Below, in pieces: positions 42,701 through 56,000 of a stretch of DNA of 64,000 nt. The notes below the pieces were generated by a model. The model had not been told where the DNA came from. It saw nothing but the letters and a program-made list of their open reading frames with translations, and searched no databases. Position 1 is the first letter of the stretch. Every line of letters starts with the position of its first letter. The stretch comes from Xenopus tropicalis (taxonomy: Eukaryota; Chordata; Amphibia; Anura; Pipidae). A program made the position numbers and the translations under genes. The stretch spans positions 29,860,201 to 29,924,200 of the forward strand of contig NC_030678.2 of assembly GCF_000004195.4 (NCBI RefSeq). Reading direction: 5' to 3'.

Positions 42701-45700
42701 CATTGTCTTGTCACTTTAGTAAAATGCCCCTGGAGAAATATACAACACAGTACTTTACATATGCTTAGTACTAAGTACCTACACAGTCATATGAAAAAGT
42801 TCGGGAACCCCTCTTAATTCTCTGGAGTTTTGTTTATCATTAGCTTTGCTTTCAAAGTAGCAAGTTCCTTTTAACATGCCTTTTGGAAACAGTAGTATTT
42901 CAGCAGTGACATAAAGTTTATTGGATTAACAGAAAATATGGAATATGCATCATAACAAAATTAGACAGGTGCATAAATTTGGGCACCCCAACAGAGATAT
43001 TACATCAATACTTAGTTGAGCCTCCTTTTGCAAATGTAACAGCCTCTAGACACCTCCTATAGCCTTTGATGAATTTGTTGATATTGGGCTGATTTCATCC
43101 GACCCTCCACTTTAAGAAGGGCCCCAGTCTCTGAACTAGCCACACAGCCCCAGAGCATGATGGAACCTCCACCAAATCTGACAGTAGGTAGCAGATGTTT
43201 TTCTTGGAATGCAGTGTTCTTCTACCACCATGCAAAGCGCTTTTTGTTATGACCAAATAACTCAATTTTTGTCTCATCAGTCCAAAGCACTTTGGTCCAA
43301 AATGACTGTGGCTTGTCTAAATGAGCTTTTGCATACAACAAGCGACTCTGTTTGTGGGTGAGTGCAGGAAGGGCTTCTTTCTCATTACCCTGCCATACAG
43401 ATGTTCTTTGTGCCACTGCTGTATTTTTCTTGGCCTGCCAGACCTGGGTTTTACAGCAGCTGTACCTGTGGCCTTCCATTTCCTGATTACCTCAGAGAGA
43501 GCTTTTTGTAGCCTTCCCCTAATACTGAACAATCTTTGCTTTCAGATCTTTTGAGAGTTGCTTTGAGGATCCCAAGTGAAGCACAACTTGCCATTGACCA
43601 CCTTAGGCTGATGCCAGACGAGGCGTAGGGCGGATTTTTTCAGAAAGCGGTAAAGCGCTTGCTGAAAATTCCGCCCTACGCCTCCTACATGTGCCTGCAC
43701 CCGAGCGTATTCCATTCATTCCGGTGCAGGGACATGTAAGACGTAGGGCGGAATTTTCAGCAAGCGATTTTCCGCTTGCCGAAAAAATCCGCCCTACACC
43801 TCATCTGGCATCAGCCTTAAATGCCTTTCCTCATGATTGGACACACCTGCCTATGAAGTTCAAGGCTTAACGAGCTAATCCAACCAATTTGGCGTGGCCA
43901 GTAATCAGTATTGAGCAGTTACATGCATTCAAATTAGCAAATTGAAAGTGGAGTAAATTATTATGCAGGCTGAGAGGGGTTCCCAAACTGTTTCCTATGA
44001 CTGGATATATATTTGCATTTATTGTTTAGAACCTAAGTACTTACAGTAGAAAAATGGGGGTGATCTCCCAAATGAGCATAGTTTGTTACAATCTTTGGCA
44101 GTGTGCAGACACTGTGTATCTTTCCCCTTTGTGTCCACTGTTTATTTTTTATTTCAAAAGTTAGTAATGGGTGCCTCCATAATATTTTTATTCAGGGGTG
44201 CACAGAGTGAAAAGAATCTACATGTGGATCAGGGAGGAAATGTCTTCTACAAGATACAGTATAAGTGTTACCCAACCACTTAGTAAGTTCTATGGGGCAG
44301 GGACCTCCTTCCTACTGTGTCTCATACCACATGGCACTTATTCCCTGTGTATTTATACTTATTTATTGCATTTACTATAACACTTATCCTCCCAGTGTGA
44401 AATCTTGAATATTGTAACGTACAGCGCTGCGTAGCTTTGTGGCGCTTTATAAATAAAGTTATATATACATACAAGTGTGGGAGTATAATTTGCACATGTG
44501 TAAATGGTTAATACTGCCCACATTGTGACTGGTTGGAGAAGAGGTTCTGGTTCTCTACCCATAGTCCCTGTATGCTGGGTCACAGTAGCAAAGGAAATGT
44601 TCTACTTCAACTCAAATGTAATTTCTGTCAGGGGTCTGTCTGCACTTTGCACCTTGTGCCATATACATGATCCATTGCAAGGTACAGCGCTGCTAAGCTC
44701 AAGGAGAGTTTCCTATGTGCCTCCCCTCACCCACCCCATATGAATACAGCTCTGCTGAATCTAGACAGCTATGTATTCATGGGGGGGTGCACACAAATGT
44801 ATCTGCACTAGCCTCCTTTTATCATGGTGTCCCAGTTATCTCTTTAGGTGCTTCAGTGTAAATAGCTGCATTACAGAACAGAGAAAGATCCAATTAGAAA
44901 ACCGTAAAAGTTCCTGGCTCGATATTATGGGATATCTTTTGATAGTGATAGTGCTGATAGAGGAAGAAATGGCATTCAACCCAGATTAGAGGGGTATTTC
45001 TCTGTTATTTCCATACCCTAGTTTTATTATTGACTTCAGAGCCTGCTACAGTGACAATGTAATTAATATGAAGGGACTTTAGATGTTGATTTTACTAGTG
45101 ATGGATTACATAGCACCAAAGTTCCTATGAGGCCTGAAGATGTGGCTGTGCCCTGACATTCACTTCCCAGCAGGACATGGAAGGCAAAGCCCTGCTCTCA
45201 CTAAGGGAAAGGTATACTGCAGGATCCTGTCAGGTCTACCCACAACATGGGGACTGGCTGGCATCCCGGCTAGGCCGCCAAGGTGTTTTCCCCTCTTTCC
45301 CTTGCCTGAACCAAGCACTGAAAATGACATACATGACACTTTTTCCCAGGTTAAATTATTGGCCAACACATCTGAAAAACTGCTGACTCCATCTATAACA
45401 TCCTAATATTATGTAGTCCAGAAAATGCATCCTATATGTTATGGGAATATAACAGGAAGTCCCATCTATGCCACTGTATTTAACACCACCTCTTTGTGTT
45501 GCAAAAAGGGTTATGAACTTTGCCACTAAATGGTTAAATGTCCCTTCTGTGCACTGTGGGTAACTGACCATCTTGTAGAGAGTCATGGAAGGTTGGACCT
45601 GATGGATTCTCTCTCTTCAACCTTACATGCTATGTAACATTAAAAGCCGGATTCTTGCTAAATGAATAATAATTGAAGATGAGATCCAGAACTTTCTAGA

Positions 45701-47984
45701 CTTCTGCAAAATTTTGGTTTCTGTTCTGGATATGTTACAGGGCATATTGCTCCACATATACAGCTTTATTAAGGATTGCAAAGTTCAGCAACTTATTCCT
45801 AGATCTGCCAAAAATGTTAATACCTAAGCAAGTTTAATTAAGCAAATCGGCTTACTTGAGATTACTGATGGCCCCAAGCTTACCCACTGGTGGTGACCTG
45901 GCGCAGTAACGCCTCACAAGCTGAGCACCACTCAAGCCAATAAGCATTGTGCTGGCTCCCTGAGGAGGGACAGGACTCCCAGCAAACATAGGAAAAATAA
46001 CATTCTTACTACAAGGAGCTTAAAGGAGAACTATACCCCCAGAATAAATATCTAAGCAAACTGGAATAATTTGCATTTACATTTGTTCCCACAATTTTGT
46101 GGTGGTCTGTGTGCTCCCTCTGTGCTACAGAGATCACCTGACAGGAAATAAAAAGCATTAATTGGCTAAAGTGACCTAACATGTATGTGTGCCTTGGCTT
46201 GTTTGTGTGCACTGTGAATCTTATGATCCCGGGGGTGGCCCCTAATACTTGAAATGGCATTTCTCTATTTAGGAGTACCCAATGGCACATACTACTAAAA
46301 AAGTATATCGTTATGAAGATGGTTTATTTAGATGAAGCAGGGTTTTACATATGAGCTTGTTTATGCAATATATTTTTATAGAGACCTGTTTGTGGGGTAT
46401 AGTTTTAATCATAGACTGTTTTGGAAAGGTTGGACTTGATCGATATGTCTTTCCCAACCTTACATATCAGATAGAGATATAGCCATGTATTAAAAGGAAA
46501 TCAACACTGGCAGGCCTTATCTTGGTAAAAAATAAATAATTTAATGGAAGGCAATGTCTTTGCTGTACAGATACCTGTAAATTAGCTTTTGACCGGAAAT
46601 GACAGCCCCCAAGCAGGCATTTTATCAGGGCAACCTTCATCTTCCCAATGTGGCATTTATATCAATGAGTAAACCCATTAGCCTGCACAGGACATTTATT
46701 GTGTGTGTATTGATAACATGGCGCTGCTCAGTGCAAACCAGCCAGCATACATCAAACATTTCTCCTCCTGGAAGCGACAGTTTAGGGAAAAATATTGCTA
46801 GGAAAAGAAATACTGGGATGGGGGTCATCAATTTAAATATTCAATCAGAACAGCTTGTTACACTTTCCATTCCACATACATGCAGTGATATTTGGCTTAA
46901 ATGCAATTTAGTTTCCAGTTTCATTTCTATGTTATTATAAACATGTTCCCCATTTCACATAAAGCACAATGTGCTTTCACTTCTTTCTCTTACTCCATAG
47001 CAAATGAGGGGAACAGCTACACACACACACACTGCAATTTACAGACACCCCCTAGGCAGCATTAACCCTTAATAAACTGCTGATAATAACCTTGTTGCAG
47101 TCACCTCAATACCAAGATCGCCAATGAGTCTGATGAGGAACTCTGGTGGGCACCTTTGGGCATTCGGACCTTGGAGCATTCAGACCTTGGAGCTAATGCC
47201 TCGCTGCATTCCCACTGCAATGCATAATCCCTATATGAACCTGCCTCTGAATATACAATTTATTAAATGGCCGACATGCGCTATATTGTGTTTGGTACAG
47301 GGGTGTCTATAAAGGTATAGGGGGGTATCTATGATGGCACAGTGATATGATCCTAATCCATATGGGCTATAATAGTAATATTAACATTTAGGTACTTTTC
47401 CAGCTGCAGCTTTGCCTCTGGAAAACCATTCGCATGTATATTATGCTGGCTGTGCTCCTAGTCACATCAGTCCTTGCCCCTGTACTGTTTGGCCAACCCC
47501 TGTGCCTTCTAATAAGGAGCCTGTAACACAATATGAGGGCTAGGAGAGATGCTAAGGAGTACTGTAGTTAGGCAGAATGAGGCAGTGGGAGTTAGGAGAG
47601 GCTGATTGAATCAGAAGTAATTATAGGGACATTATGCACAAAATAACAATACATTCGCTTGGTTAGCACTTCTCTTAATGTTTCTATTTCACATTTTCAG
47701 CAAGGGTGTTAATACAGAAGTTTGGTTTTAGTCTCTACAGGTACCATATCATTTTATAAAACCAAAAACTAAATAATATGTACATATCAAAGAGGGTTTA
47801 TCCTTCTACTAATAGAACTTACACTTTTTTCAATAAATCAGATGAAAGTGAGTGTAGGACTGGTCAGACCAGGGATGACTGACATAGTTGGCCAGCTTGA
47901 ATACATTGCAATTTATGGACAAACAACCCCTGTTTTCGCTTAAGGGGGATGCGATATCTTGGTATGCACAGAATGTCTTAATGT

Positions 47985-48019
<35 letters not shown>

Positions 48020-50046
48020 ATAATGTCTCTTGTTGCAGTCAATAAGTGAAAAACAGTTTTTTTACCAGCACAAGCAAATTATAGGACTTACAATACAAGG
48101 TAATGCTCAGAATCCCATGTTTTGCGCCCACAATGCAGCGTGTCACCCCGTGCTACTCTTTCCATTCCCTGAATGTGTATGCAGTAGTTGCAGCATCTGA
48201 CAGCACAGCATACCAGAGGGTGGCACAAGGATGAGTTACAGGGATCTGTCGGCATGCCCCTTCCTTATATGTCATTCATAACATGCAAGGAGGGACTGTC
48301 AGGGGAAGGAAGGCCCCTTAGACCCCTGTACTTAAGCTCTGCTCTTGCAACCATTAAGTACAGGGCTCCCCTTGCATTGTTATTTGCCCCTTGTGTTGGG
48401 TATGCAACAGGCTAGCACTGGTCATTTATCAACAATGGACAAATTTGCCCTTGGGCAGTAACCCACAGCAACCAATCAAACTGTTGCATTCATTGTTTCA
48501 CCTGCAGCTAGCTGAAAAAAGCCAACCACTGATTGGTTGCTATGGGTTATTGCCCACGGGCAAATTTGCCCAGTGTTTATAAATGATTGATGTAATGGGC
48601 TATTGCAGCTGGAATATACAATGGAATACAAATTTCCATCAACACAATAAACCCATACTTTCAGACTATAGTACAGCTTAATGTTTTCTACTGGCCAACC
48701 AAATTTACTCAAACCTAGAATAACTATTAAAAAAAAGTTAAAAGCATCCATGTGCCTTGTACAGTGGGGTCTTGGGTTTGACTCCAAGTATGTCCCAGTA
48801 TAAGTGAAATTTGTTTTCCCAGTGCTTCAACAGGTTTCTTGGTTTTCTGGTTCCTTCCTCAAATGCACTAAGTATGTGCTGTAAATAGCCATAGAGTGAG
48901 CGTGTATATGGGGAATCTGCAAGATTCTGGCTCCATGTTATGTCTATGTGTTTGTAATCTAAGTTTTAGATGATGCTCAAGAATTGTGTCCTTTCCATAC
49001 TATAAAATAACAGTGTTCCGGTTACTGATACATACACATTAGAAAGGGCTGAAATCCCAAGTGTTGTTAGAAAGTCACCGCTACTTAAAGAACGAGTGCT
49101 CAGTGCATGACAATGTGACAGAAGGCACGAATGGAAACACAAAACACTGAACAGGTGCGTTGCCAGCGGCAAGATGGATGGTTCCACCAATCCAAAGACA
49201 CTTCCAGCCACGCTCAGTCCAGTTCAATTCCTCTGAAATTCTGCATGCATGAAGAGTGGAGCCATTTAATACACAGGCACATTAAAGTATTCATGGCGTG
49301 GCTACAAAAGAAACACACAAGCTTATACAATGCAAAGGGACATGAGGATGGCAGTTTTTGCTTGTAATCTATATGGAAAATGAGCAGACAGGACAGGACA
49401 AATCAAGACTATAATGTAATAGAAAGAAAGGGGTTAGAAAAAAATCAATGGTAAGTTAAAAATGGTTACTTGGGTTTATTAAACTCTCTCCCTCTCTCAT
49501 AGAAGCGTCAATGTACGGCAATATGGCCAACAAGTATCAATATAATGAAAATAAACAGGGGGGCATAGGCACTACCAGGTGCACATTTTTCACTCTACAG
49601 AGCAAAATATTTTTAATGCACTTTGGGCCTCATTTATTATTATTAGACTGTCACATCTATACAATACACAATCTCTCTCTATATATATTATATATACCTG
49701 TGTAGCAGCATTCCGATATTATGATGCCCCCTTACATGATTACAGTCCCTGATTCTACCAACATCATGCTAAACTGCCTGCTTCCCTGCCCTGATGGACC
49801 GTGCCATGCTTGTTCACTAAGAGACACACCTGGAACAAGTGCACAAGTTAAACTGCAAGCATCCCCACAAAAAAATAAATAAATGTATAAATATAAAATA
49901 TATGTACAATTTATGGACATACAGTTACATGCAAACCCTTTGGTCTGGCTTTGCCTGGCTACATATGCTGCTGTTCTGTATGTAACTCTATGTTATGAAA
50001 TACTTACCAAAATATACAAAATGATAATGTAAACACATACACACAC

Positions 50047-50086
<40 letters not shown>

Positions 50087-53000
50087 AAAACATAGGACTC
50101 ACAGGATTTTCAGAAAAAATAAAAAAAATTCTTTAATGTGCAAAAAAAAAAAAAAAAAAGGTCCCAAGATGTGACCGAAACATTGATTTTGCACATTGAA
50201 GAATTTTTTGGATTTTTTCCTGCAAATCCTGTGAGTCCTTTGTTTCTTTACATGGTGGCTACCTTACCCGGCACACAGGCAGCTTTTGTTTTGGTGGTGT
50301 GTGTCCTCTCCTTATTATGAGATATATATATATATATATTGTCGTGAAAATTCAGTTACCAGGGACCGCAAGGTGTCAGACAAAGTTTATTCGACACCGA
50401 CACAGATTCTGAGCAAAACATATATATATATGAATCTCCAGCTTTATAATAAACGCAGCCCTATCTGTAGGAACTTTTGTATACACCAATATTATTTAGT
50501 TAGTTAAAGGCATTATGAATATAATTTATGCCTGTGTTTACTGTATTCATGTATTTCTTATGAGCCCCTTGGAGCATGCCTGTACTGGGATTCAAAATAG
50601 GCGCTGGCATTTCAATTACACAGGGGCCCAAACAGGCCCATTGAATAGTGACTGTCTATGGCATCTTACAGCAGCCTGCCTTGGCGTGCATTCAGCATTT
50701 GTCTTTGGTTACCCATCCATACTAATAGTTTAAGGCAAGAAGGTTTGAAAAATACATCTATTTACCACTGAGCAAACTGGAACACAATGAGCTTGTTAAA
50801 AAGATATTTATTGATGGAAGTGGGATACCAGCCAAGCCACGTAATGCCTATATCTGTTTTCATTTAATTACAATGTTGAAAGAACGCCCAGCTTACCTTT
50901 AAACTCAGCGGCACACTGTACCAATGGCTCTCCTCTGTGCATTTACACATATGCTAAAGGAATGAAATGGCTTTCAGTCATCATGCAGCATCCAACCCCA
51001 TTAGGAATCAGTCGCAAACAAGCTGTTAATTTGCTTGATATACCTCCTGCTTTACAATCAATTAAACAGAAGCTGCTATGCTCCTGAAGGGATCAATACC
51101 AATCACCCAAAGGGAGTTGTCAAAAAATACAGAAGGGGTTAGTTATAGACGCTGTCCACACAAAGATCTTTGTAACAAATATAATAGGAGCTTATTGGGC
51201 TTCACCAGAGTCAATCCCTTATCCACTTTTATAGCTGATGCCCCACTGCGAGTTAATCTGGCCATACACGTTAAGATCTGTTCGTTTTGGCGAGGTTTTC
51301 AAGCGAGTGGATCTTCTCCCCCGATATGCCCACATACAGGTGGGTGATATCGGGCTAATTCGAGGGCCAAGCGTCTGGATTAAAATGGCGGGCATAGGCA
51401 CAATGGGTTTAGGGACCTCATCAACAAACCGATGTGTGAAAAAATCAAACCTGCTTGATCGAGATCTGACCGATTTCAGGCCAGATGTCGGTCGGGCAGG
51501 CCCGTCGTTAGTGCCCATAAACAGGCAAATAAGCTGCTGAATTAATCTAAAGGATCAATATCAGCAGCTAAAATTGGCACATGTATGGCCACCTTTAGTC
51601 ACCCATGAAAAACAAAGCAATGCGAAGGCCTTTACACCGCCGACTCCTATTGTTGCCAGTGGAAAGGCATTTCGGAGAAGTTAGTCGCCCCCGACAGTGG
51701 GGTATCAGCCTAAAGAAGTAAGGGATGGCTGTTCCGCTACACCCTACCGGGACTTTATCTACAAGGGAATGTCAGAATTAAGCAGCAGCAAATAAATGCT
51801 AGAGTAGGCCTCACACTCACACTCACTTAGGAACCAGGTTTTCCAGGCATCAGCTTGCCATGAATTCATCTCCCAAACAAATATTAGGAAAGTCAAACTG
51901 ACTGGGTGGTGCCAATTTGTTAAGCAACCCCCACTCCTCTTTAAAAAGTGAACCAACCTAGTTGTCTCAGCACCGTGCCGCCATATTTCTTCATTGTGGA
52001 CAGTAAAGATTTTATAACTAACCTAACAATGTACAGAGCCCATGCAATGATCATTGGTGGCGCTGAAGTGGATATTAAGATGGAACAGTGCGTGAAGAGG
52101 AGGGCCAGTCTGGGATCCCAGGTTAGCAAATGTATTGATTGGGGGCACCCAAAGTGAAGTTTATTTTCTTTCTGCTTAATAAACAGGGCTGCCAGACCAC
52201 TTTCCCCATATAGTAACCCTGTGCATCTAAACATCTTACCCTTAAGTTAACTCCTTGGGCCAGATTTACTTATGTTAATATTTTCTTCTTTTTCATAAAT
52301 TGTAGTTTTTAGTGCTAAAAATAAGTATATTTTACTAATTACTTGAAAATACACAAAGAAAACCCCACAAAAAACACAAATACAAAACTATGGCATTTAA
52401 AAGCTGGAGCTACCCTATTCAAACTGTAAAAATCTTTATTTCATTTGTGGTTTTTAGAGGTTTCTGTATTTTTTTTTTTACCTGCAAGCGCACAAGAAAT
52501 TCATAAGAAAATAAGGATTTCGAGTTTTTTTTTTTTTAAATATTCATTCCAGGCTTTTATATTAGGCTCTAATAACGAGTCAACATTTATGCTTTTTTAA
52601 TTTGTTTTTTGTGGTAGAAAAATCCAAGAAAATTACACAAATGATCTTGAATTTTGACAATTCGGCCTCTTAGTATGTTATAGGACTATGTCCTATTTCT
52701 TAGCACCTTTTCAATTGGTCTTCTTTTTTATAGTTTTTGAAATTGTCTTCTTTTACTTCTTTTGAACTGTCAGAAGGGGGTCACTGACCCTGGCAGCCAA
52801 ACATTTGGGAGCTCTGTGAAGCTACAATTATATTGGTTTTACTTTTTATTACTTGCATTCTATTCAGGCCTCTCCTATTCATCTTCCAATCCCTTATTTA
52901 AACCATTGCCGTGTTGCTAGAGTTGCTAGGGTAAACTGGATCCTAGCAACTACCCCTTTAATTATCTGGGCCCAAGCTCATCTTTATGGCCTGTTGGGGT

Positions 53001-56000
53001 GCAGGTTAGAGGTATAAATGCACGAGTGCCAACACTTGTTCCTAACAGAATGTGAGTGTGCCACACTGTCTGGCTGTGAAGAAGGTTCCTTACTGGACAA
53101 TGTGTTTAACACAGAGGCTCCACTGCTGAAGCAAATAAAGACAAACAGCAAGTGAAAAAGATATGAAATGTTCCAATCTATGGGTGGACAGGCCCTTAAA
53201 GGAAGACAATACCCCACTCACCAAATACTTGCATGCCCTGAAGGATTATAATAATACATGGCCTTTCTATAGTTACTTGTTTCCAGCAAGGGTTGCTTAC
53301 TAACACATGCAGCAGTCTTTGCAAAACACCCAGCTGTATCCGTGCCACCAGAACAGTAAATGTAGTTACCAACACTTTAGGAGGTAGGTCGGGGAGGCTA
53401 ATCCTTCAGATTAGTCCTTCTCACAAGATATCATCTGAATAACCTCCCCAGTCTTCAGTCTGGGTCTACAAACATAAAACCAAGCGGCATGTTTACGAAA
53501 TGTATTGTTGGAGAATGACCTTTTCCTTTCATTATAGGCTAAATCTCATATATACAGCATAACACAAGGAAACAATGGTGATTATGATTTATCTCACTGC
53601 CCACATATGCCCACCCACACAATTTCAGTTACAACTCCTGAGGATGCTCTTCTGAGTGCTTCTTTAATAACATTTTCTTTTTTCATGACATTAGCAGTTT
53701 TTAATGAATGTGTAACAGGCTTTTTCTTTTCTGTCTGGGCAGCAGCCTTACAGAACTCCACAAGCTTGTTACTGATTCAGAAGGCATCCCCTGATGCTTT
53801 GATGCTCACTTTTATTGCTCCTGCCAAACTAAAAGATAGAACTGAGCAAACATGTGCCAGGAGATGCTTCCTGCATCAGTAACTTAACTCTCAAGTCTCA
53901 AGGTATCAGGTCTTAGCAGCCAGGGTTACAATGTGACTCCAGCAGCCGCTGTGCTTACTTGATTAACTTTGCATCCCCAAGTGAGTGAGCTGTGCTGCTA
54001 TTGTGTGGGCATTGCTTACTATTATTTGTGCTCCTCCCATTCTTAAATCAACTGTCACAACAAATCCCAATAGATATTGACTGCAGGCATCATGCTAGAA
54101 CCCCATTCATCATTACTCTACAAATATAGCCACAAGCTAAACTCTGGGACTGCTTGAAGTAAAACAAGCAATTTTTGCCAAAACCATGTGTTTCCCAACT
54201 TAAAAAAATCTGGTCTGATTCCAATAAGAGGAGGCTTAAAAACGACAGGTTAATCCTGACCCTAAACAATCTACCCAACTGGTTTAAAGTTAATTTATAT
54301 TCTCATTATAAAAGTGAATACAGAGCTGTCAAGTTAAGATACCTTTATGTGTTATTGGGATGTGATGGGAACAATGCAATCACCAGTATAACAGAACTGG
54401 AAGGCAGCTATGGAATGGATTTTTTTAGATTACAGTTCCCACAAAAGAATTGGTCTGCTCGAAATCTAGTAAGAAATTGCTTTAGAAGTCAGTATATCAC
54501 TAGGCAAGTTCTTACTAGATTTTGAGCAGACCCATTCTTTTGTGGGAACTGTAATCTAAAACATGTCACAGGGTAGGCATTATGTAGGCCCTTTATGGTA
54601 AGTATGAAGTACAGTTGATGCATATTGAATATAGGATGCTAGACGGATTCAATTTCACATGAAAAGCAAAATATTCTTGGATGTGCAGTTACTGTGACAC
54701 CTATTGTTGAAAATGCGCTGTGTCCGAAAGAGAAACTACATTGCATTACTTGGCAGATGTAAAGTCTATATACATTTTATAGTAGACCCAATAATTCAAT
54801 ATTGTCAATGCAAAAAAAAGAAGGGTGTAGGTCAGGGGATCCCACTAGTATGGAGAGCTCTACATGGTAAGAAGGATTTTTATAAAGGGCCTTGTGAGGC
54901 TCAGAATATCACCCTCTATATATCACTGTGAGGCAATAATAAATCACATTCTGAACCAGCGGTGAAGTGGTAGGGTGAGCACGAGTAACACTTAAAGGCA
55001 AATTTCAGCATTTCGCCACCTGCCTGCCAAGCTTGAATTCACCTAAAAATACACTGGGGATTGGTATTAAAGAACTTGCAGTTCAGCGACAACATCTGGC
55101 TGGCTGTCAGAGGGATGGGTGAAATACAAACACAAATAATAAAGGTTTACTCTGGCACAGTAAATAGAAAGCCTTTACCATTAATGATACAATGTGAAGC
55201 ATTTAGCAGTAATATCCTTTCTGTTCCTAAAGCAATTATACATCCTACCAAGCTACCATCCTGCCAAGGTTTCCTTCTAGAAACACTTAAAAAGGCAGTG
55301 TGCATTCTGCACAAAATGTCCCCTATTAATATCTTTATGGCAGTTTGCAATGCAGTTTACAAAATACAGGTAAAGGCTCTATTATCCACAATGCTTGGAT
55401 CCTGGGGTTTTCTGGATAAGAAATCATTCTGTAATGTGGCTCTCCATGCCTGCTAATAAAAACATGAAATAAATCCAATAGGATTGTTTTGCCACCAATA
55501 TGGATTAATGCAGCTTAGGTACCATCAAGTACAAGCTACTGTTTTATTATTACAGGGAAAAAGGAAATCATTTTTAAAAATGAATTACTTGCATAAAATG
55601 GCTTTCCTGTAATTCTGAGTTTTCTGGATAACAGGCTTACGTGTGTGGGATCCCATTCCTTCCATAAATGCACACATTGCGGAACTGCAGTTGTTATCTT
55701 TGCCTTTCCTTTTATCTCAATAGCTCTCCTAAGGGCTGTGACACACAAGGAAAATTAGTCAAACCGCGACAAATCTCCATTGTTGCGGGCGACTAATCTC
55801 CCTGCAATGCCATCCCTCCGGCTAGAATGTAAATTGCCAGTGGGATGGCATACGCGGTGCCGCAATTTGTCGAAGTTGCCTTGAGACTTGAGAAAAATCG
55901 CAACGCCGCGTATGCCATCCCACTGGCGATTTACATTCTAGCTGGTGGGATGGCACTGTGGGAAGATTAGTCGCCCGTGAAAACAGAGATTTGTTGCTGC

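Larger units (their letters stand above)
42782..44005 (-). mobile_element. Tc1/mariner-like element, decayed, with nested MITE
   Basis: TA target duplications at 42780-42781 and 44006-44007. Terminal repeats are CACAGTCATATGAAAAAGTT, CGGGAACCCCTCT (left) and the reverse of AGAGGGGTTCCCAAACTGTT, TCCTATGACTGGA (right). It carries a minus-strand transposase remnant and a MITE at 43604-43819. Confidence 0.88.
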
